Assembly: GCF_014696625.1 (NCBI RefSeq)
Contig: NZ_JACJQL010000004.1
Span: 1-64,000, forward strand
Length of the DNA: 64,000 nt
DNA from: Nostoc parmelioides FACHB-3921
Lineage (GTDB): Bacteria; Cyanobacteriota; Cyanobacteriia; Cyanobacteriales; Nostocaceae
Direction of reading: 5' to 3'
The position numbers and the translations under genes were made by a program. A model generated the notes under the pieces. It did not search any database, was not told the origin of the DNA, and was given only the letters and a program-made list of their open reading frames with translations. Positions 33,699-43,485 of this stretch are shown piece after piece; position 1 is the stretch's first letter; each line of letters opens with the position of its first letter.

Positions 33699-35390
33699 AT
33701 GAAACCTCGAATTATTGTTTGTGGCTTAGGACGAACTGGATATAAAATCTTCCGTTTGCTGAGACAGCAAGGTGCGTTTGTAGTAGGTATTCATCACAAA
33801 CCCATCCCTGGCGAAGCTGGGGGAGATGTAATTATTGGCAATTTACAAACGGCTGCTACCTTAGCAGCAGCAGGGATTCATCAAGCACAAACTTTGGTGA
33901 TTGCTAGCTCGGATGATGCTGTAAATTTGTCAATTATGATGCAGGCAAGGGTGCTGAATCCCCATATTCGGATTATTAACCGCTTTTACAATATTAATTT
34001 AGGCGATCGCCTAGATCAAACTCTGCCTGAACACCTGAGTATGAGTGTGATTGGATTAGCTGCACCGTTATTTACTTTTGCTGCTTTAGGAAATCAAGCA
34101 ATCGGGCAGATCAAGTTATATGAGCAGACTTGGCCTGTCCAAGAAGAATATATTGATGAAAATCATCCCTGGCTTGGTCGTAAGTTAAGTGAGTTGTGGG
34201 AATGTCCGACACGGATGCCGATTTATTATTTACCCGTGGAAGGGGAGATGAGTTTGGTATCGGCGGTACTGTCTGGACAACACTTAAGAATAGGCGATCG
34301 CTTAATCGTGGGTATCCAACCCCGTATCCGTTCTACTAGACGATCCTTAATCAAAAAATGCCTGAAAGTTCTCACTAGTTTGCGGCAATTTCAACAACAT
34401 GGACAATCAATAATTGTAGGGGCGATGGTTTTACTGGCGATCGTGATTATTGCCACCCTCACCTATATGTCTACTGAATTGAGCTTATCTATGGTTGATG
34501 CGCTCTATTTTTCTGTAGGTATGATTACTGGCGCAGGTGGCAATGACAAGGTGGCAGAAAACGCTCCCAACAGTATCAAATTATTCACTGTGGTTATGAT
34601 GCTGGTTGGCGCTGTGGTGATTGGTATTTGGTATGCCATGATCACAGATTTTATTCTGGGTACACGCTTCAAGCAATTTTGGGATGCAGCCCGAATTCCC
34701 CAGCGTCATCACTATATTGTCTGTGGTTTAAGCGGTGTTGGTAGCAAAATTGTTCAGCAACTCCACACCAGTGGTTATGAAGTGGTAGTGATTGAAACTG
34801 ACTCCAACAATAAATACGTCAATTCTGTACGTGGGTTAGGTATTCCCGTAATTCAAGGTGATGCCAGTTTCCGCACCACCCTCAAAACCAGCAATATAAA
34901 CTCTGCGTCCGCCGTGCTGGCTGTAACTAATAATGATGCTACTAACCTAGAGATTGCCTTAAAAGCTAAAGGTTTAGCCCCCAAGATTCCCGTAATTGTC
35001 CACTATGCCGACCCTGATTTTGCAGGTATAGCACAACAAGTATTTGACTTTGAGGCTGTATTAAGTTCAGCAGAATTGGCAGCACCAGCCTTTGCGGCGG
35101 CGGCTTTGGGCGGACGCATCCTTGGTAACGGCATCACCGCAGATAAACTTTGGGTAGCTTTCGCCACTTTAATTACGCCGTCACATCCTTTTTGTGGTCA
35201 TGTGGTCAAAGATATAGCCATGTCGGCTGAGTTTGTGCCTTTATATGTAGAAGCTAATGGTCAAAGGGTTCACGGCTGGAATTTATTAGCAACATACCTC
35301 AGGGAAGGTGATGTTTTATATTTAACCATGCCAGCAAATCAGCTATATAAATTGTGGCGTGACGAACGGGCGTGTGGTGCAAATACTTAA
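33699..35390 (+). CDS. TrkA/RCK-domain potassium channel-like membrane protein
   Basis: A 563-residue protein with two NAD-binding TrkA_N/RCK units around a membrane module. RCK 1: RIIVCGLGRTGYKIFRLLRQ (residues 3-22). A 2-TM pore-like region at about 245-325 has helices VGAMVLLAIVIIATLTYM and FTVVMMLVGAVVIGIWYAMI flanking a P-loop-like ALYFSVGMITGAGGND. RCK 2: HYIVCGLSGVGSKIVQQLHT. In K+ channels the filter is TVGYG; here the corresponding segment has VGMITGAGG, so the selectivity filter is not canonical. It probably forms an ion-conducting or regulatory membrane complex gated by nucleotides. It is monocistronic. Confidence 0.85.
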   Translation: MKPRIIVCGLGRTGYKIFRLLRQQGAFVVGIHHKPIPGEAGGDVIIGNLQTAATLAAAGIHQAQTLVIASSDDAVNLSIMMQARVLNPHIRIINRFYNINLGDRLDQTLPEHLSMSVIGLAAPLFTFAALGNQAIGQIKLYEQTWPVQEEYIDENHPWLGRKLSELWECPTRMPIYYLPVEGEMSLVSAVLSGQHLRIGDRLIVGIQPRIRSTRRSLIKKCLKVLTSLRQFQQHGQSIIVGAMVLLAIVIIATLTYMSTELSLSMVDALYFSVGMITGAGGNDKVAENAPNSIKLFTVVMMLVGAVVIGIWYAMITDFILGTRFKQFWDAARIPQRHHYIVCGLSGVGSKIVQQLHTSGYEVVVIETDSNNKYVNSVRGLGIPVIQGDASFRTTLKTSNINSASAVLAVTNNDATNLEIALKAKGLAPKIPVIVHYADPDFAGIAQQVFDFEAVLSSAELAAPAFAAAALGGRILGNGITADKLWVAFATLITPSHPFCGHVVKDIAMSAEFVPLYVEANGQRVHGWNLLATYLREGDVLYLTMPANQLYKLWRDERACGANT

Positions 35391-35484
35391 ATTCTTTTTC
35401 TTCTCAGTAAAAATCATTCTCTACCTTTGACTCCAGGGTAAAGAAGGTTAGGGAAGGTAGTTTTGATTTCAGAAATTGCATAAT

Positions 35485-35943
35485 TTATTTTTCTGTGTTC
35501 TCTAACCAAGACTCAACGGACAATGTTGTCACTTGTTGAATCCTCTGGAAATCGCTATCAGCTGAGATGACTGTAAGACTATGTTGTATAGCCACAGCAG
35601 CAATCCAAAGGTCATTTTCATCAAAGCCTAAATCCGTGATTTTCGTTTTTCTCCGCTTATTTTTCTCTTTTGGTGCAAATTCATTAAATAAAGCGGCTTT
35701 CAATCTTCCGTAGTTAGTAGCAGTAAATCCATCAATATTGTAAATATATATAGCTGTTAGAAAACGCTGAATTAAAGCTAAGTTACTTTCCTTGCGTTGA
35801 GAGCGTTCTGCCATGTCTATGAGTTCGCCTTGAACGATGGCGCAGGTTGTAATGATGGAATTTTCCACCTCGGCAAGGCGACTAAGCACGTTGGTATTAC
35901 CTGCAATTGCAAGACTACAGTGATTGGTATCTAACAGGTACAT
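35485..35943 (-). CDS. PIN-domain toxin (VapC-like RNase)
   Basis: A 152-residue PIN endoribonuclease: MYLLDTNHCSLAIAG with the first Asp (residue 5), CAIVQGELIDMAER with the conserved Glu, and DLGFDENDLWIAAVAIQHSL with the Asp cluster, ending SADSDFQRI. All four metal-binding acidic positions appear present. Its ATG overlaps the antitoxin stop (TAATG), so it is translated in step with it. VapC toxins typically cleave tRNA or rRNA. Confidence 0.9.
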   Translation of the reverse strand: MYLLDTNHCSLAIAGNTNVLSRLAEVENSIITTCAIVQGELIDMAERSQRKESNLALIQRFLTAIYIYNIDGFTATNYGRLKAALFNEFAPKEKNKRRKTKITDLGFDENDLWIAAVAIQHSLTVISADSDFQRIQQVTTLSVESWLENTEK

Positions 35944-36233
35944 TATTCAAAGGGGTTATAGTCATTAAATTTGGCTTTTCCGCGTGTGGCATAAACCATC
36001 TCTTGACATTCTTGTAAATCATCACCTTCCCATTTACCAATAGTTTGTAAGTGTTCAAGCAGTGAATGCCCTGTAGAATTTCCTGGAGCGTGAACGGCAG
36101 AATCTGCTACTTCAGGAATAGGCTGTGTTCGGGTTTCTTTCGTTTTCAAAAAGCGTAAAAAATCTAGCGTTTCGGTCAAAATGGTATCAGAAGTGGATTC
36201 AATTTCCTGGAGAAGTTGTTCTTTGATAGTCAT
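35943..36233 (-). CDS. Antitoxin partner of the VapC-like toxin
   Basis: A 96-residue acidic protein: MTIKEQLLQEIESTSDTIL, then TLDFLRFLKT, resembling DUF2281-type antitoxins that start with a short Lys/Glu helix and often precede PIN toxins. The C-terminal half (HSLLEHLQTIGKWEGDDLQE) would contact the toxin. It overlaps the toxin gene by one base. No DNA-binding domain is obvious, so autoregulation is uncertain. Confidence 0.8.
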   Translation of the reverse strand: MTIKEQLLQEIESTSDTILTETLDFLRFLKTKETRTQPIPEVADSAVHAPGNSTGHSLLEHLQTIGKWEGDDLQECQEMVYATRGKAKFNDYNPFE

Positions 36234-36311
36234 AGTGGGTACCTCGATAGCAATAATTTCTTTTAGTGTTACTTACCCATTACAGGTTACCGATGTTAGT
36301 TCATTGTGAAC

Positions 36312-38819
36312 CTACCTAACTTCCACAACTGCAATCACTTTTTCGTCGCGGTTGAGTTGGAGGATACTTTCACCTTTACCATCTCTGGGCAATATCGGTA
36401 CTGTATCTGTGGATACCCGCACTACTCGCTCTCTATTGGTAAGTAGTGCCACTTCACTAGAAGTATTTGCCCCTACCATAGCCGCGAGATTGTCGGTTTT
36501 GTTGACAAATTTCATGGATTGTGTCCCTAAGTCACCCCGATTTGCTGACTTGATCTGATTGACTGGCAAGCGTTTCGCGTATCCTTCTTCGGTGACTAAC
36601 AATAAATACTCTGCTTGTGCTGCATTCACGCAACCAACCATACACTGATTTCTCAGCAACCGGAATGCTTGTAAACCCATCGCCGTCCTACCCATAATTG
36701 GTAGTTGTTCATCATTGGCAGAAAATCTCAACAATCGTCCCCCAGAACTAGCCAAAATTAAGTGCTGTCCTGGTTTACTGAACTGAGTCAAGAGCAATTC
36801 ATCATCATCTTTGAGTTTTAAAATCGTCACTCCGCGACGAGTCAAGTTAGTTAATTCTTCCAAAGATAAACGTTTAATTCTCCCCTGCTTAGTTAAGAGA
36901 ATTAATTGTTGATCTGCCAAATTTTCGGGTAGTAAAAGGCGGCTGACTACAGGTTCTTGATTACCTTGGGCTGTGCTGGTTAGCATGGTAATCAATGGTG
37001 TTCCCCTTGGTGAACGTCCAGTAGTTAGGGGAATATCTCCCACTTTCACCGGGTAGAGTTTACCGCCGTTGGTGAGTACTAATAATTCTTTGTGGGTGTC
37101 GGTGATGTTGGTTTGGATAATGAAGTCATGCTCTAGCAGACCGTTTTCCACCTTAGATTTTTTCCCTGGCTGAATCCGGCGTAAGTATCCGCGATGGGTA
37201 ATCTCTAAAATCGCTTCTTCCGCAGGTTCTAGAGGTGAGAGATTTTCTGTATCTTCATCTGTTTTGGTAGAACTATTTTGTTTATCGGTCTTTTTATTTT
37301 TGGGTAGTTCCTCCAAACTTTTAGCGCCTAACTTCGTGCGTCGAGGATCGCCATATTTTCGTTTGAGCGATCGCAAATCTTTTTTCAGCGCCTTGAGTAA
37401 TTCTTTGCGATCGCTTAATAACCTCTCTAACAAAGTTATCTGTTCGCTCAGTTCGCCAAACTCACGCTGTAAGTTCTGCTGTTCTAAACTGGTAAGGCGA
37501 CGCAATGGCATAGACAAAATTGCATCTGCTTGGTCTTCACTCAAATCTAGTCGGCTACACAGGGTAACTTTCGCCGTACTTCCATCGGGTGCTTGTCGCA
37601 AAATTTCGATAACTTCATCTAAGTTAGATAAGGCTTTGAGTAAACCTTCGACGGTGTTTAATCTGCTGGCTGCTTTACCCAACTCATAACTGTAGCGACG
37701 ATTGAGGGTGTGTTCTCGAAAATTCAAAAACTCCTGTAACAATTGCCGCAAACTTAACTGGCGGGGTTGTCCCTCAACAATAGCCAAAAGAATTGCCCCA
37801 AAGTTAGTTTGCAAAGCTGTTTGATGATACAAGTGCTGGAGAACTTCTTGGGGATTGGTATCCCGTTTGAGTTCAATCACAACCCGCATTCCTTCGCGAT
37901 CGCTTTCATCCCGCAGATCAGAAATTCCTTGCAGTCGGCCTTGATTGACTAATTCCGCGACTTTCTCAATCCAGCCAGCCTTATTCACCTGATAAGGTAA
38001 TTCAGTCACGATAATTGCCATTCGGCGTTTACTTCCCCTACCGCCCGGAATTTCTTCAACGGTAGCCACACCCCGCAGGACAATACCACCTTTACCCGTG
38101 ATATAAGCTTCCCGGATTCCAGTCTCACCAACTATTTCCCCACCCGTGGGAAAGTCTGGCCCTGGTATTAACTCTAATAATTTTTCATCAGCTAAATCTG
38201 GTTGGTCAATGAGGGCAATCAAACCATCAACTATTTCCCCTAAATTATGCGGGGGAATATTCGTCGCCATCCCCACCGCAATTCCTGAACAACCATTGAG
38301 TAATAAAAATGGTAACTGAGCAGGTAATACTGTCGGCTCTTGTTGGGAGTTATCAAAGTTACCCACAAATTCCACAGTTTCTTCGCCGATTTCTGTCAGC
38401 ATTCCCTCATGACTAATGGGAGCTAGACGCGTTTCTGTGTAACGCATCGCCGCCGGTGGGTCATTATCGACGCTGCCAAAATTACCATGTCCACCCAGTA
38501 AAGGGTAACGGCTGGAAAAATCCTGCACCAGCCTCACCAAAGCATCATAAACAGCTTGATCGCCATGAGGGTGGTATTTACCCAGCACATCCCCCACCAC
38601 ACGGGCGCATTTCCGGTATGGTCTATCGGGGGTTAAACCAAGTTCGTGCATGGCATATAAAATCCGCCGATGAACTGGCTTTAAGCCATCACGAACATCT
38701 GGTAATGCTCGGCCAACAATCACACTCATGGCATATTCGAGATAAGACCGTTGCATCTCTGTGTGCAGGGCTGTTGTGATTACCTGTCCCGTGGAGAGAA
38801 GGTTTAACTGTTTTGCCAT
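36312..38819 (-). CDS. Type IIA DNA topoisomerase subunit A (GyrA/ParC family)
   Basis: An 835-residue breakage-reunion subunit. The catalytic Tyr 127 lies in [12 protein letters not shown]; upstream are the [19 protein letters not shown] motif and [17 protein letters not shown], the quinolone-resistance region, and the GS(V/L)DND block. A coiled-coil gate spans about 380-480. The C-terminal beta-pinwheel repeats are recognisable ([31 protein letters not shown]). The GyrA box, normally QRRGGKG, is replaced by [11 protein letters not shown], which suggests relaxed wrapping and a topoisomerase IV-like (ParC) role. Cyanobacteria often carry two subunit-A paralogues, so I leave the gene name open. 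No subunit B gene is nearby. Confidence 0.93.
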   Translation of the reverse strand: MAKQLNLLSTGQVITTALHTEMQRSYLEYAMSVIVGRALPDVRDGLKPVHRRILYAMHELGLTPDRPYRKCARVVGDVLGKYHPHGDQAVYDALVRLVQDFSSRYPLLGGHGNFGSVDNDPPAAMRYTETRLAPISHEGMLTEIGEETVEFVGNFDNSQQEPTVLPAQLPFLLLNGCSGIAVGMATNIPPHNLGEIVDGLIALIDQPDLADEKLLELIPGPDFPTGGEIVGETGIREAYITGKGGIVLRGVATVEEIPGGRGSKRRMAIIVTELPYQVNKAGWIEKVAELVNQGRLQGISDLRDESDREGMRVVIELKRDTNPQEVLQHLYHQTALQTNFGAILLAIVEGQPRQLSLRQLLQEFLNFREHTLNRRYSYELGKAASRLNTVEGLLKALSNLDEVIEILRQAPDGSTAKVTLCSRLDLSEDQADAILSMPLRRLTSLEQQNLQREFGELSEQITLLERLLSDRKELLKALKKDLRSLKRKYGDPRRTKLGAKSLEELPKNKKTDKQNSSTKTDEDTENLSPLEPAEEAILEITHRGYLRRIQPGKKSKVENGLLEHDFIIQTNITDTHKELLVLTNGGKLYPVKVGDIPLTTGRSPRGTPLITMLTSTAQGNQEPVVSRLLLPENLADQQLILLTKQGRIKRLSLEELTNLTRRGVTILKLKDDDELLLTQFSKPGQHLILASSGGRLLRFSANDEQLPIMGRTAMGLQAFRLLRNQCMVGCVNAAQAEYLLLVTEEGYAKRLPVNQIKSANRGDLGTQSMKFVNKTDNLAAMVGANTSSEVALLTNRERVVRVSTDTVPILPRDGKGESILQLNRDEKVIAVVEVR

Positions 38820-39045
38820 GAGTTTTTTCCCTGAGATTGAATTACATAAAAGTCGCTTGCACTAAACACGGCAGCAAACACAGCATAACGGATGAAATGG
38901 GATTCATAACACAATATTGATGATCACCGGATAAAAAGCCGTAGTATTATCCTTGATGACAGCAAAGCATATTGATACTAAAAAGAAGCTAGACAACTGT
39001 GTTTATTCAGATTGTCATCCCATTACCTCTATAAATAAAATTCTC

Positions 39046-39450
39046 ATGAAAACTGTTTTGATTGTCGAAGATGATCTAATTAATGCTCGTGTTTTTTCCA
39101 AAATTTTGACCAAGCGCGGTGGCTTAGGTGTGAAACATACTGAAAATGTAGATGAGGTGATGAAAATTGCTCAGTTAGGAGAGGCAGACCTAATTCTCAT
39201 GGATGTTTCTCTATCTAGGAGTGTTTATCAAGGTAAATCTGTGGATGGGATCAAGATTACACAAATGTTAAAGTCTGACCCCCAAACAGCAAACTTACCA
39301 GTAATTCTCGTCACAGCACACGCTATGGAAGGCGATCGCGAGAATTTTCTCCGACTGAGTGGTGCTGATGGCTACATATCTAAGCCTGTTGTAGACCACC
39401 AGCAGTTCGTTGACCAAATCATAGCTCTTCTCCCCAGTGACGACCACTGA
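39046..39450 (+). CDS. Single-domain response regulator (CheY-like)
   Basis: A receiver domain without an output domain. From ATG 39046 (134 residues): TVLIVEDDLINARVF with the acidic pocket, LILMDVSLSRSVYQGKSVDG with the phosphoacceptor Asp near residue 52, VILVTAHAM with the conserved Thr, and YISKPVVDHQQF with the conserved Lys-Pro. A TTG start at 38953 would add 31 non-conserved residues. It is longer than CheY after the Asp (an insert of about 5-6 residues, SRSVYQGKS). It sits divergent from the topoisomerase gene with no kinase adjacent and may serve one of the orphan kinases, possibly the histidine kinase at 10.9 kb. Confidence 0.9.
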   Translation: MKTVLIVEDDLINARVFSKILTKRGGLGVKHTENVDEVMKIAQLGEADLILMDVSLSRSVYQGKSVDGIKITQMLKSDPQTANLPVILVTAHAMEGDRENFLRLSGADGYISKPVVDHQQFVDQIIALLPSDDH

Positions 39451-39833
39451 ACGCTTGATAAATTTTTTCAGGAACCATCACTCAAAAAAAAGATTGGGTG
39501 ATGGTTCCCAATTTTATAGTATAAACGTACTACGAGTATAAGTAATAATCAAGTGGTTAGGGGAAATAGGGGTTTAGGGGTGTAGGGGTTTAGGGGTGTA
39601 AGGGTGTGGGAGTGTAGGAGTGTAGGGGTTTAGTGGTTTAGGGTTTGAAGAGAAATCAATCTCTTCTGCCTGGCTTTACGTCTCCGGGTACTGGTCTCTG
39701 CCTTTCTTGATAACTATTGCCAAAACTCAGTATATTCAGCGAGTGAATCAAGTTATAAGTTATTGGTCTCACCAATTTCCTACACCCTCACACCCCCATA
39801 CCCCCACACCCCCACACCCCTACACCCCTAATT
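39451..39833. other. Intergenic region with two minisatellite tracts
   Basis: 39558-39640 is a run of GGGGTTTAGGGGTGTA units. 39780-39828 is the complementary-sense CCCCCACACCCCTACACCCC tract. The two are inverted with respect to each other and could form a long imperfect stem in RNA. They match the family seen at 3805-3845, 23825-23937 and 60410-60446. No gene is seen. Confidence 0.65.
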
Positions 39834-40727
39834 TCACTGTCTAGGAGTAGGTGCGCTTTCTTGTTGTCCTAAAGCAGCTTGAATGCGCGGTAATTCCAAA
39901 AATTGTTTTGTATCAGACAATAAGCGATCGCCCCACAAATTTTCTTTGAGAAAATCTATGTTGGCATAGCGCGGATCAATCCGCAGTGCGGCTTCTCCTA
40001 AAGATATACCCTGTTGGCGATCGCCTTTGGTGTACAGCGCCACTGCTAGGGCTAGTAATGGTTCTGCGGCTTGTTTATCAATGGAAACAGCACTTTGCCA
40101 TCGCTTAATCGCTTCGTCAACGTTACCCTGTTCGTAGTTGATTAAGCCAATGTTGTTAATTGCTGGCCAGAATTTTTTATCTTGAGCTACAGCTTTATTG
40201 TATTGAGCGATCGCATCTGGTAATCGTCCTATCATGTAATAGGCGTTTCCTAAATCAAACAATCCATCTGCTTCGTTGGGTTTTAATGCCAAACCTGCTT
40301 GGTAATGTTCAATAGCTGCTTGATATTTTTTTTGTTGAAAATTAGCCGAACCTAAAGCAAACAAGACATCAGCATTCTTGGGATTGATTGTTTTTGACCT
40401 ATTGAGAGATGCGATCGCTCCATCAAAATTTTTAGTTTGCAACTGCAAACCACCCAAGAGAAACCACACTTTATCATTCCCAGGAGCTAGCTGGCTAGCC
40501 AGTCTTGCTCTTGCTAAAGCCAACTCATACTGTTGGAACTGACCCAGTTGAGCCGCTTCTTGGGCTAAACTCAATCCTTGCTTTTCCAACTTTGCTGGAT
40601 CTAGTTGCAATGTATGAGGTATCAACGCCTGTGCATGAGCTGCTTGGGGCATACTCCACAAACCACAGACAACCAGAAGAGAAATCAAACTAACGTGTTT
40701 AGGCACACTACCGCCCTCTTGAGCCAT
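39834..40727 (-). CDS. Exported TPR-repeat protein
   Basis: A 297-residue protein. The signal peptide (about 1-32, SLISLLVVCGLWSMPQAAHA) is followed by about five consecutive TPRs between residues 50 and 235 (for example FDGAIASLNRSKTINPKNAD and YQAAIEHYQAGLALKPNEAD) and an 11-residue Ala/Pro tail. It is probably a periplasmic scaffold. It is different in sequence from the TPR proteins at 6.7 and 60.6 kb. It lies alone between two repeat-rich spacers. Confidence 0.88.
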   Translation of the reverse strand: MAQEGGSVPKHVSLISLLVVCGLWSMPQAAHAQALIPHTLQLDPAKLEKQGLSLAQEAAQLGQFQQYELALARARLASQLAPGNDKVWFLLGGLQLQTKNFDGAIASLNRSKTINPKNADVLFALGSANFQQKKYQAAIEHYQAGLALKPNEADGLFDLGNAYYMIGRLPDAIAQYNKAVAQDKKFWPAINNIGLINYEQGNVDEAIKRWQSAVSIDKQAAEPLLALAVALYTKGDRQQGISLGEAALRIDPRYANIDFLKENLWGDRLLSDTKQFLELPRIQAALGQQESAPTPRQ

Positions 40728-41357
40728 AAATCAAATAATCTTTCAGCTAGCTTAAACGATCTCCGCCTAAGGCGGCAGGTAAATGTTACAGTCGTTTGCG
40801 CGAACAAGGGGAATGTTGGGGATTGGGGATTGGGGACTGGGGATTGGGGGCTGAAATGTTATGGAAGTAAGGTGGGCATTGCTTACAGATAGTTACGTTT
40901 GTTCAATCATCAATCAAATCGCATTCCTATATCCGCTTTGAAACTATGTTAGGCATTAGATAATTATCAATATTAAAACAACGCCAAGTGCTTACATAAA
41001 AGCTACACAATTTTACTCATCCGCCTCATAATTTAGGTCAATCTCATCACCCCAAATTACGGATAATTCATATTTATTAATAAATATTGGCAAAACTTCT
41101 CACCTGTTTAATTCCCGGTTTTTCAGGCAATTATCAACTTATGTAGTGCAGAAAAATGATTTATTTTAACTCTAGCAGTAGATAAAAAATCAACAATGAT
41201 TGTGACTATAGTCATAGATAAATGAGCAAATACTAATGACTTTTGTCACTTATGAAATCTAGTCTGCCTGGCTGATAATTGCTGATATAGGTTGGCAAAT
41301 TCCCAACGCCTGAACCTAAACAAACAGCAACATCAGCACAAACAAGAAGAAAATATT
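40728..41357. other. Intergenic region with (GGGGATTG)n and a shared repeat
   Basis: Contains a GGGGATTGGGGACTGGGG tract at 40817-40850 and a stretch (about 40871-40945) with GGTGGGCATTGCTTACAG that is related to 50250-50320. No gene is seen. The region upstream of 41358 would carry the promoter of the small exported protein. Confidence 0.55.
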
Positions 41358-41720
41358 ATGTTGAAAAAAAATCGTGCCACTATATTTTTAGCTGCTGTCG
41401 TCATGTTTGCTCCTATGCTTTTGGCTACTCCTGCCAATGCTGGAAGCAGATATAACAATAGAGAAGTAAACCAAAGAAGAGCAGTTTACCAAAGACCAGT
41501 TTACCAGCGAGTAGTCAGACTCCGTAATGGCGCTTATAGGCTTCCTAATGGGCAAGTTATTCCTGGTAACAGACTAGTCAGACTGCGTAATCAAGGTTAT
41601 TGGAGACTACCTAATGGTGATATCGTTCTTCCTAGTCAGGAAATTGTTCCTGTTAGAAGCATTGTCAGGCTAAGAGATGGTAGCGTTAGGTTACCTAATG
41701 GAGTCTTAGTAAGACTGTAG
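41358..41720 (+). CDS. Small exported protein with VRLRNG/RLPNG repeats
   Basis: From ATG 41358, 120 residues (a longer frame to 41292 has no signal-like start). Signal peptide of about 29 residues (AAVVMFAPMLLATPANA). The mature protein is very basic and built of repeating VRLRNGAYRLPNGQVIP-like units, seen three times (about 52, 75 and 101). Strand-turn patterning suggests a small beta repeat. The repeats are close in protein sequence but differ in codons, so they are selected rather than recent. A perfect terminator follows. I cannot name a family; binding of anionic polymers is only a guess. Confidence 0.8.
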   Translation: MLKKNRATIFLAAVVMFAPMLLATPANAGSRYNNREVNQRRAVYQRPVYQRVVRLRNGAYRLPNGQVIPGNRLVRLRNQGYWRLPNGDIVLPSQEIVPVRSIVRLRDGSVRLPNGVLVRL

Positions 41721-41750
41721 TCTTGAATTTTATTTAAAGTCTAGAAACCT

Positions 41751-41792
41751 ACAGAACTAGTATTGATTTACTAGTTCTGTATTAAATTTTTT
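41751..41792 (+). terminator. Intrinsic terminator after the small exported protein
   Basis: A perfect 12-base stem (ACAGAACTAGTA at 41751-41762 and TACTAGTTCTGT at 41769-41780) with a 6-base loop runs into ATTAAATTTTTT. It lies just before the adaptor gene at 41808, so the following ABC operon has its own promoter or depends on read-through. Confidence 0.85.
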
Positions 41793-41807
41793 AACAACGG
41801 AGTGCAA

Positions 41808-43346
41808 ATGACAACTGAGACAACACACCCCGTAGATTCATCAATATTGCTGCCACAGACCAAGAAAAAAGCCAAAATCAATTGGCTTTATTGGCTGATT
41901 GTCTTAGGGATTGTCGGTGGTATCGGCTACGCAATTTATTACCAAGTAACAGTAGTTCCTCGTCAGCAAGCTAGAAGCAGGGTACTTACACAGGCTGTAG
42001 AAAGGCAGACTCTACCAATTACAGTTTCCGCAAATGGAACCGTCAAACCTGAACGGTCAGTCAATCTTAGCCCGAAGAATTCTGGCATACTCAAACAATT
42101 GCTAGTCAAGGAAGGGGATGTTGTTAAACAAGGGCAAGTTTTAGCCTACATGGATGATTCCAACTTGCGAGGACAACTGATTTCAGCGCAGGGACAATTA
42201 GCACAAGCTGAGGCAAACTTGCAAAAGGTACAAGCGGGGAATCGTCCTCAGGATATCGGTCAATCTCAGGCTCAGTTAGATGAAGCCTTAGCGAACTTAC
42301 GTAAGCTAGAGACAGGTAATCGACCACAGGATATTGCTCAAGCCCAAGCACGCTTAAAAAGCGCACAAGCCAGCTTAAATCAAGCAGAAGACGATTTACG
42401 CCGGAATCAGCAACTTTATAATGACGGGGCGATCGCTCTACAAGTCGTCAATCAAAAACGTACAGAACGCGATAGCGCTCAAGCCCAAGTCAATGAAGCC
42501 CAGCAAGCATTGGCCTTACAACAAGCCGGCTCACGCCAAGAAGACATCGAGCAAGCAAGGGCGACAGTCAGACAGAGACAGGAAGCCTTGGCGCTGCTAA
42601 AAGCGGGGAACCGCCGAGAAGATATTGATGCAGCCAGAGCGCAGGTAACATCTGCCCGTGGTTCCCTACAAAATACCCAAGCGCAAATCAATGACACCGT
42701 ACTGCGTGCGCCATTTGATGGTATTGTGACCCAAAAATACGCTGATCCAGGCGCTTTTGTTACACCCACAACCTCAGGAAGTGCTGTTTCTTCCGCCACC
42801 TCTTCTTCAATTTTGGCGTTAGCCTCACGTAATGAAGTTGTAGCCAATTTATCTGAATCGAATATTGCCAAAATCCGGTTAGGTCAAAAAGTGACAATTA
42901 CCGCAGATGCCTATCCAGGTAGAACCTTTGAAGGTAAAGTCAGTCAGATTGCTGCTCAAGCCACAGTAGAGCAGAATGTCACCAGTTTTCAGGTCAAAGT
43001 ATCATTGAGCGATTCTCAAAGATTATTGCGATCGGGGATGAATGTGTCAGCAGAATTCCAAGCTGGTCAATTAGATAATGCTTTAGTGGTACCTACAGCC
43101 GCAGTTGTGCGCCGGGAAAATGCCACAGGTGTTTTTGTCTCAGGAGCAAATAACCGACCAGTGTTTACTCCGATTAAAACTGGAGCGACTGTTAATAGTT
43201 TTACTGAAGTCAAATCTGGCTTGAAAGGTAACGAAAGAGTCCTGCTCAGTTTCCCTCCAGGAATGCGACCCCAATCAACACCAAGAGGAGGAGTTTTTCC
43301 AGGGGTAGGCGGCGGTGGTGGTCGTTCGCGTAATACTGCACCTTAA
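41808..43346 (+). CDS. HlyD/MacA/DevB-type membrane fusion protein
   Basis: A periplasmic adaptor of 512 residues. A cytoplasmic N-terminus is followed by one transmembrane helix (WLIVLGIVGGIGYAIYY) at about 30-48. A lipoyl-like half (LSPKNSGILKQLLVKEGDVVK, then GQVLAYMD) and a long alpha-helical hairpin at about 120-290 follow. The hairpin carries repeated AGNRPQDI-QAQA units (four times). The second lipoyl half (LRAPFDGIVTQKYADPGAFV) and a beta-barrel then a Gly-rich tail complete it. I chose ATG 41808 over the GTG at 41802 because GGAG sits a few bases before. It is first in a cluster with permease and ATPase. Confidence 0.93.
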   Translation: MTTETTHPVDSSILLPQTKKKAKINWLYWLIVLGIVGGIGYAIYYQVTVVPRQQARSRVLTQAVERQTLPITVSANGTVKPERSVNLSPKNSGILKQLLVKEGDVVKQGQVLAYMDDSNLRGQLISAQGQLAQAEANLQKVQAGNRPQDIGQSQAQLDEALANLRKLETGNRPQDIAQAQARLKSAQASLNQAEDDLRRNQQLYNDGAIALQVVNQKRTERDSAQAQVNEAQQALALQQAGSRQEDIEQARATVRQRQEALALLKAGNRREDIDAARAQVTSARGSLQNTQAQINDTVLRAPFDGIVTQKYADPGAFVTPTTSGSAVSSATSSSILALASRNEVVANLSESNIAKIRLGQKVTITADAYPGRTFEGKVSQIAAQATVEQNVTSFQVKVSLSDSQRLLRSGMNVSAEFQAGQLDNALVVPTAAVVRRENATGVFVSGANNRPVFTPIKTGATVNSFTEVKSGLKGNERVLLSFPPGMRPQSTPRGGVFPGVGGGGGRSRNTAP

Positions 43347-43386
43347 GGAGAGAGAATTTGTACATAACATCCGTAAATTATTCTTT

Positions 43387-43482
43387 CCCCAGTCCCCAAT
43401 CCAAGGCAAAAGTCAAAAGAAAAAATCTTTTACCTTTTTACTTTTTACTTTTTATTTTTTTGTCCCCAATCCCCAATCCCCA
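43387..43482 (+). repeat. R4 repeat, copy C
   Basis: Same unit as 33509-33597: CCCCAGTCCCCAATCCAAGG, then a TTTTACCTTTTTACTTTTTA tract and two CCCCAATC blocks. It lies inside the adaptor/permease operon, between the two genes, and stops 3 bases before the permease ATG. Confidence 0.85.
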
Positions 43483-43485
43483 TTT

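Noticed and set aside
43315..43485. N-terminal extension of the permease gene by 57 codons
   Set aside because: It translates repeat R4; the ATG at 43486 aligns with the family start.
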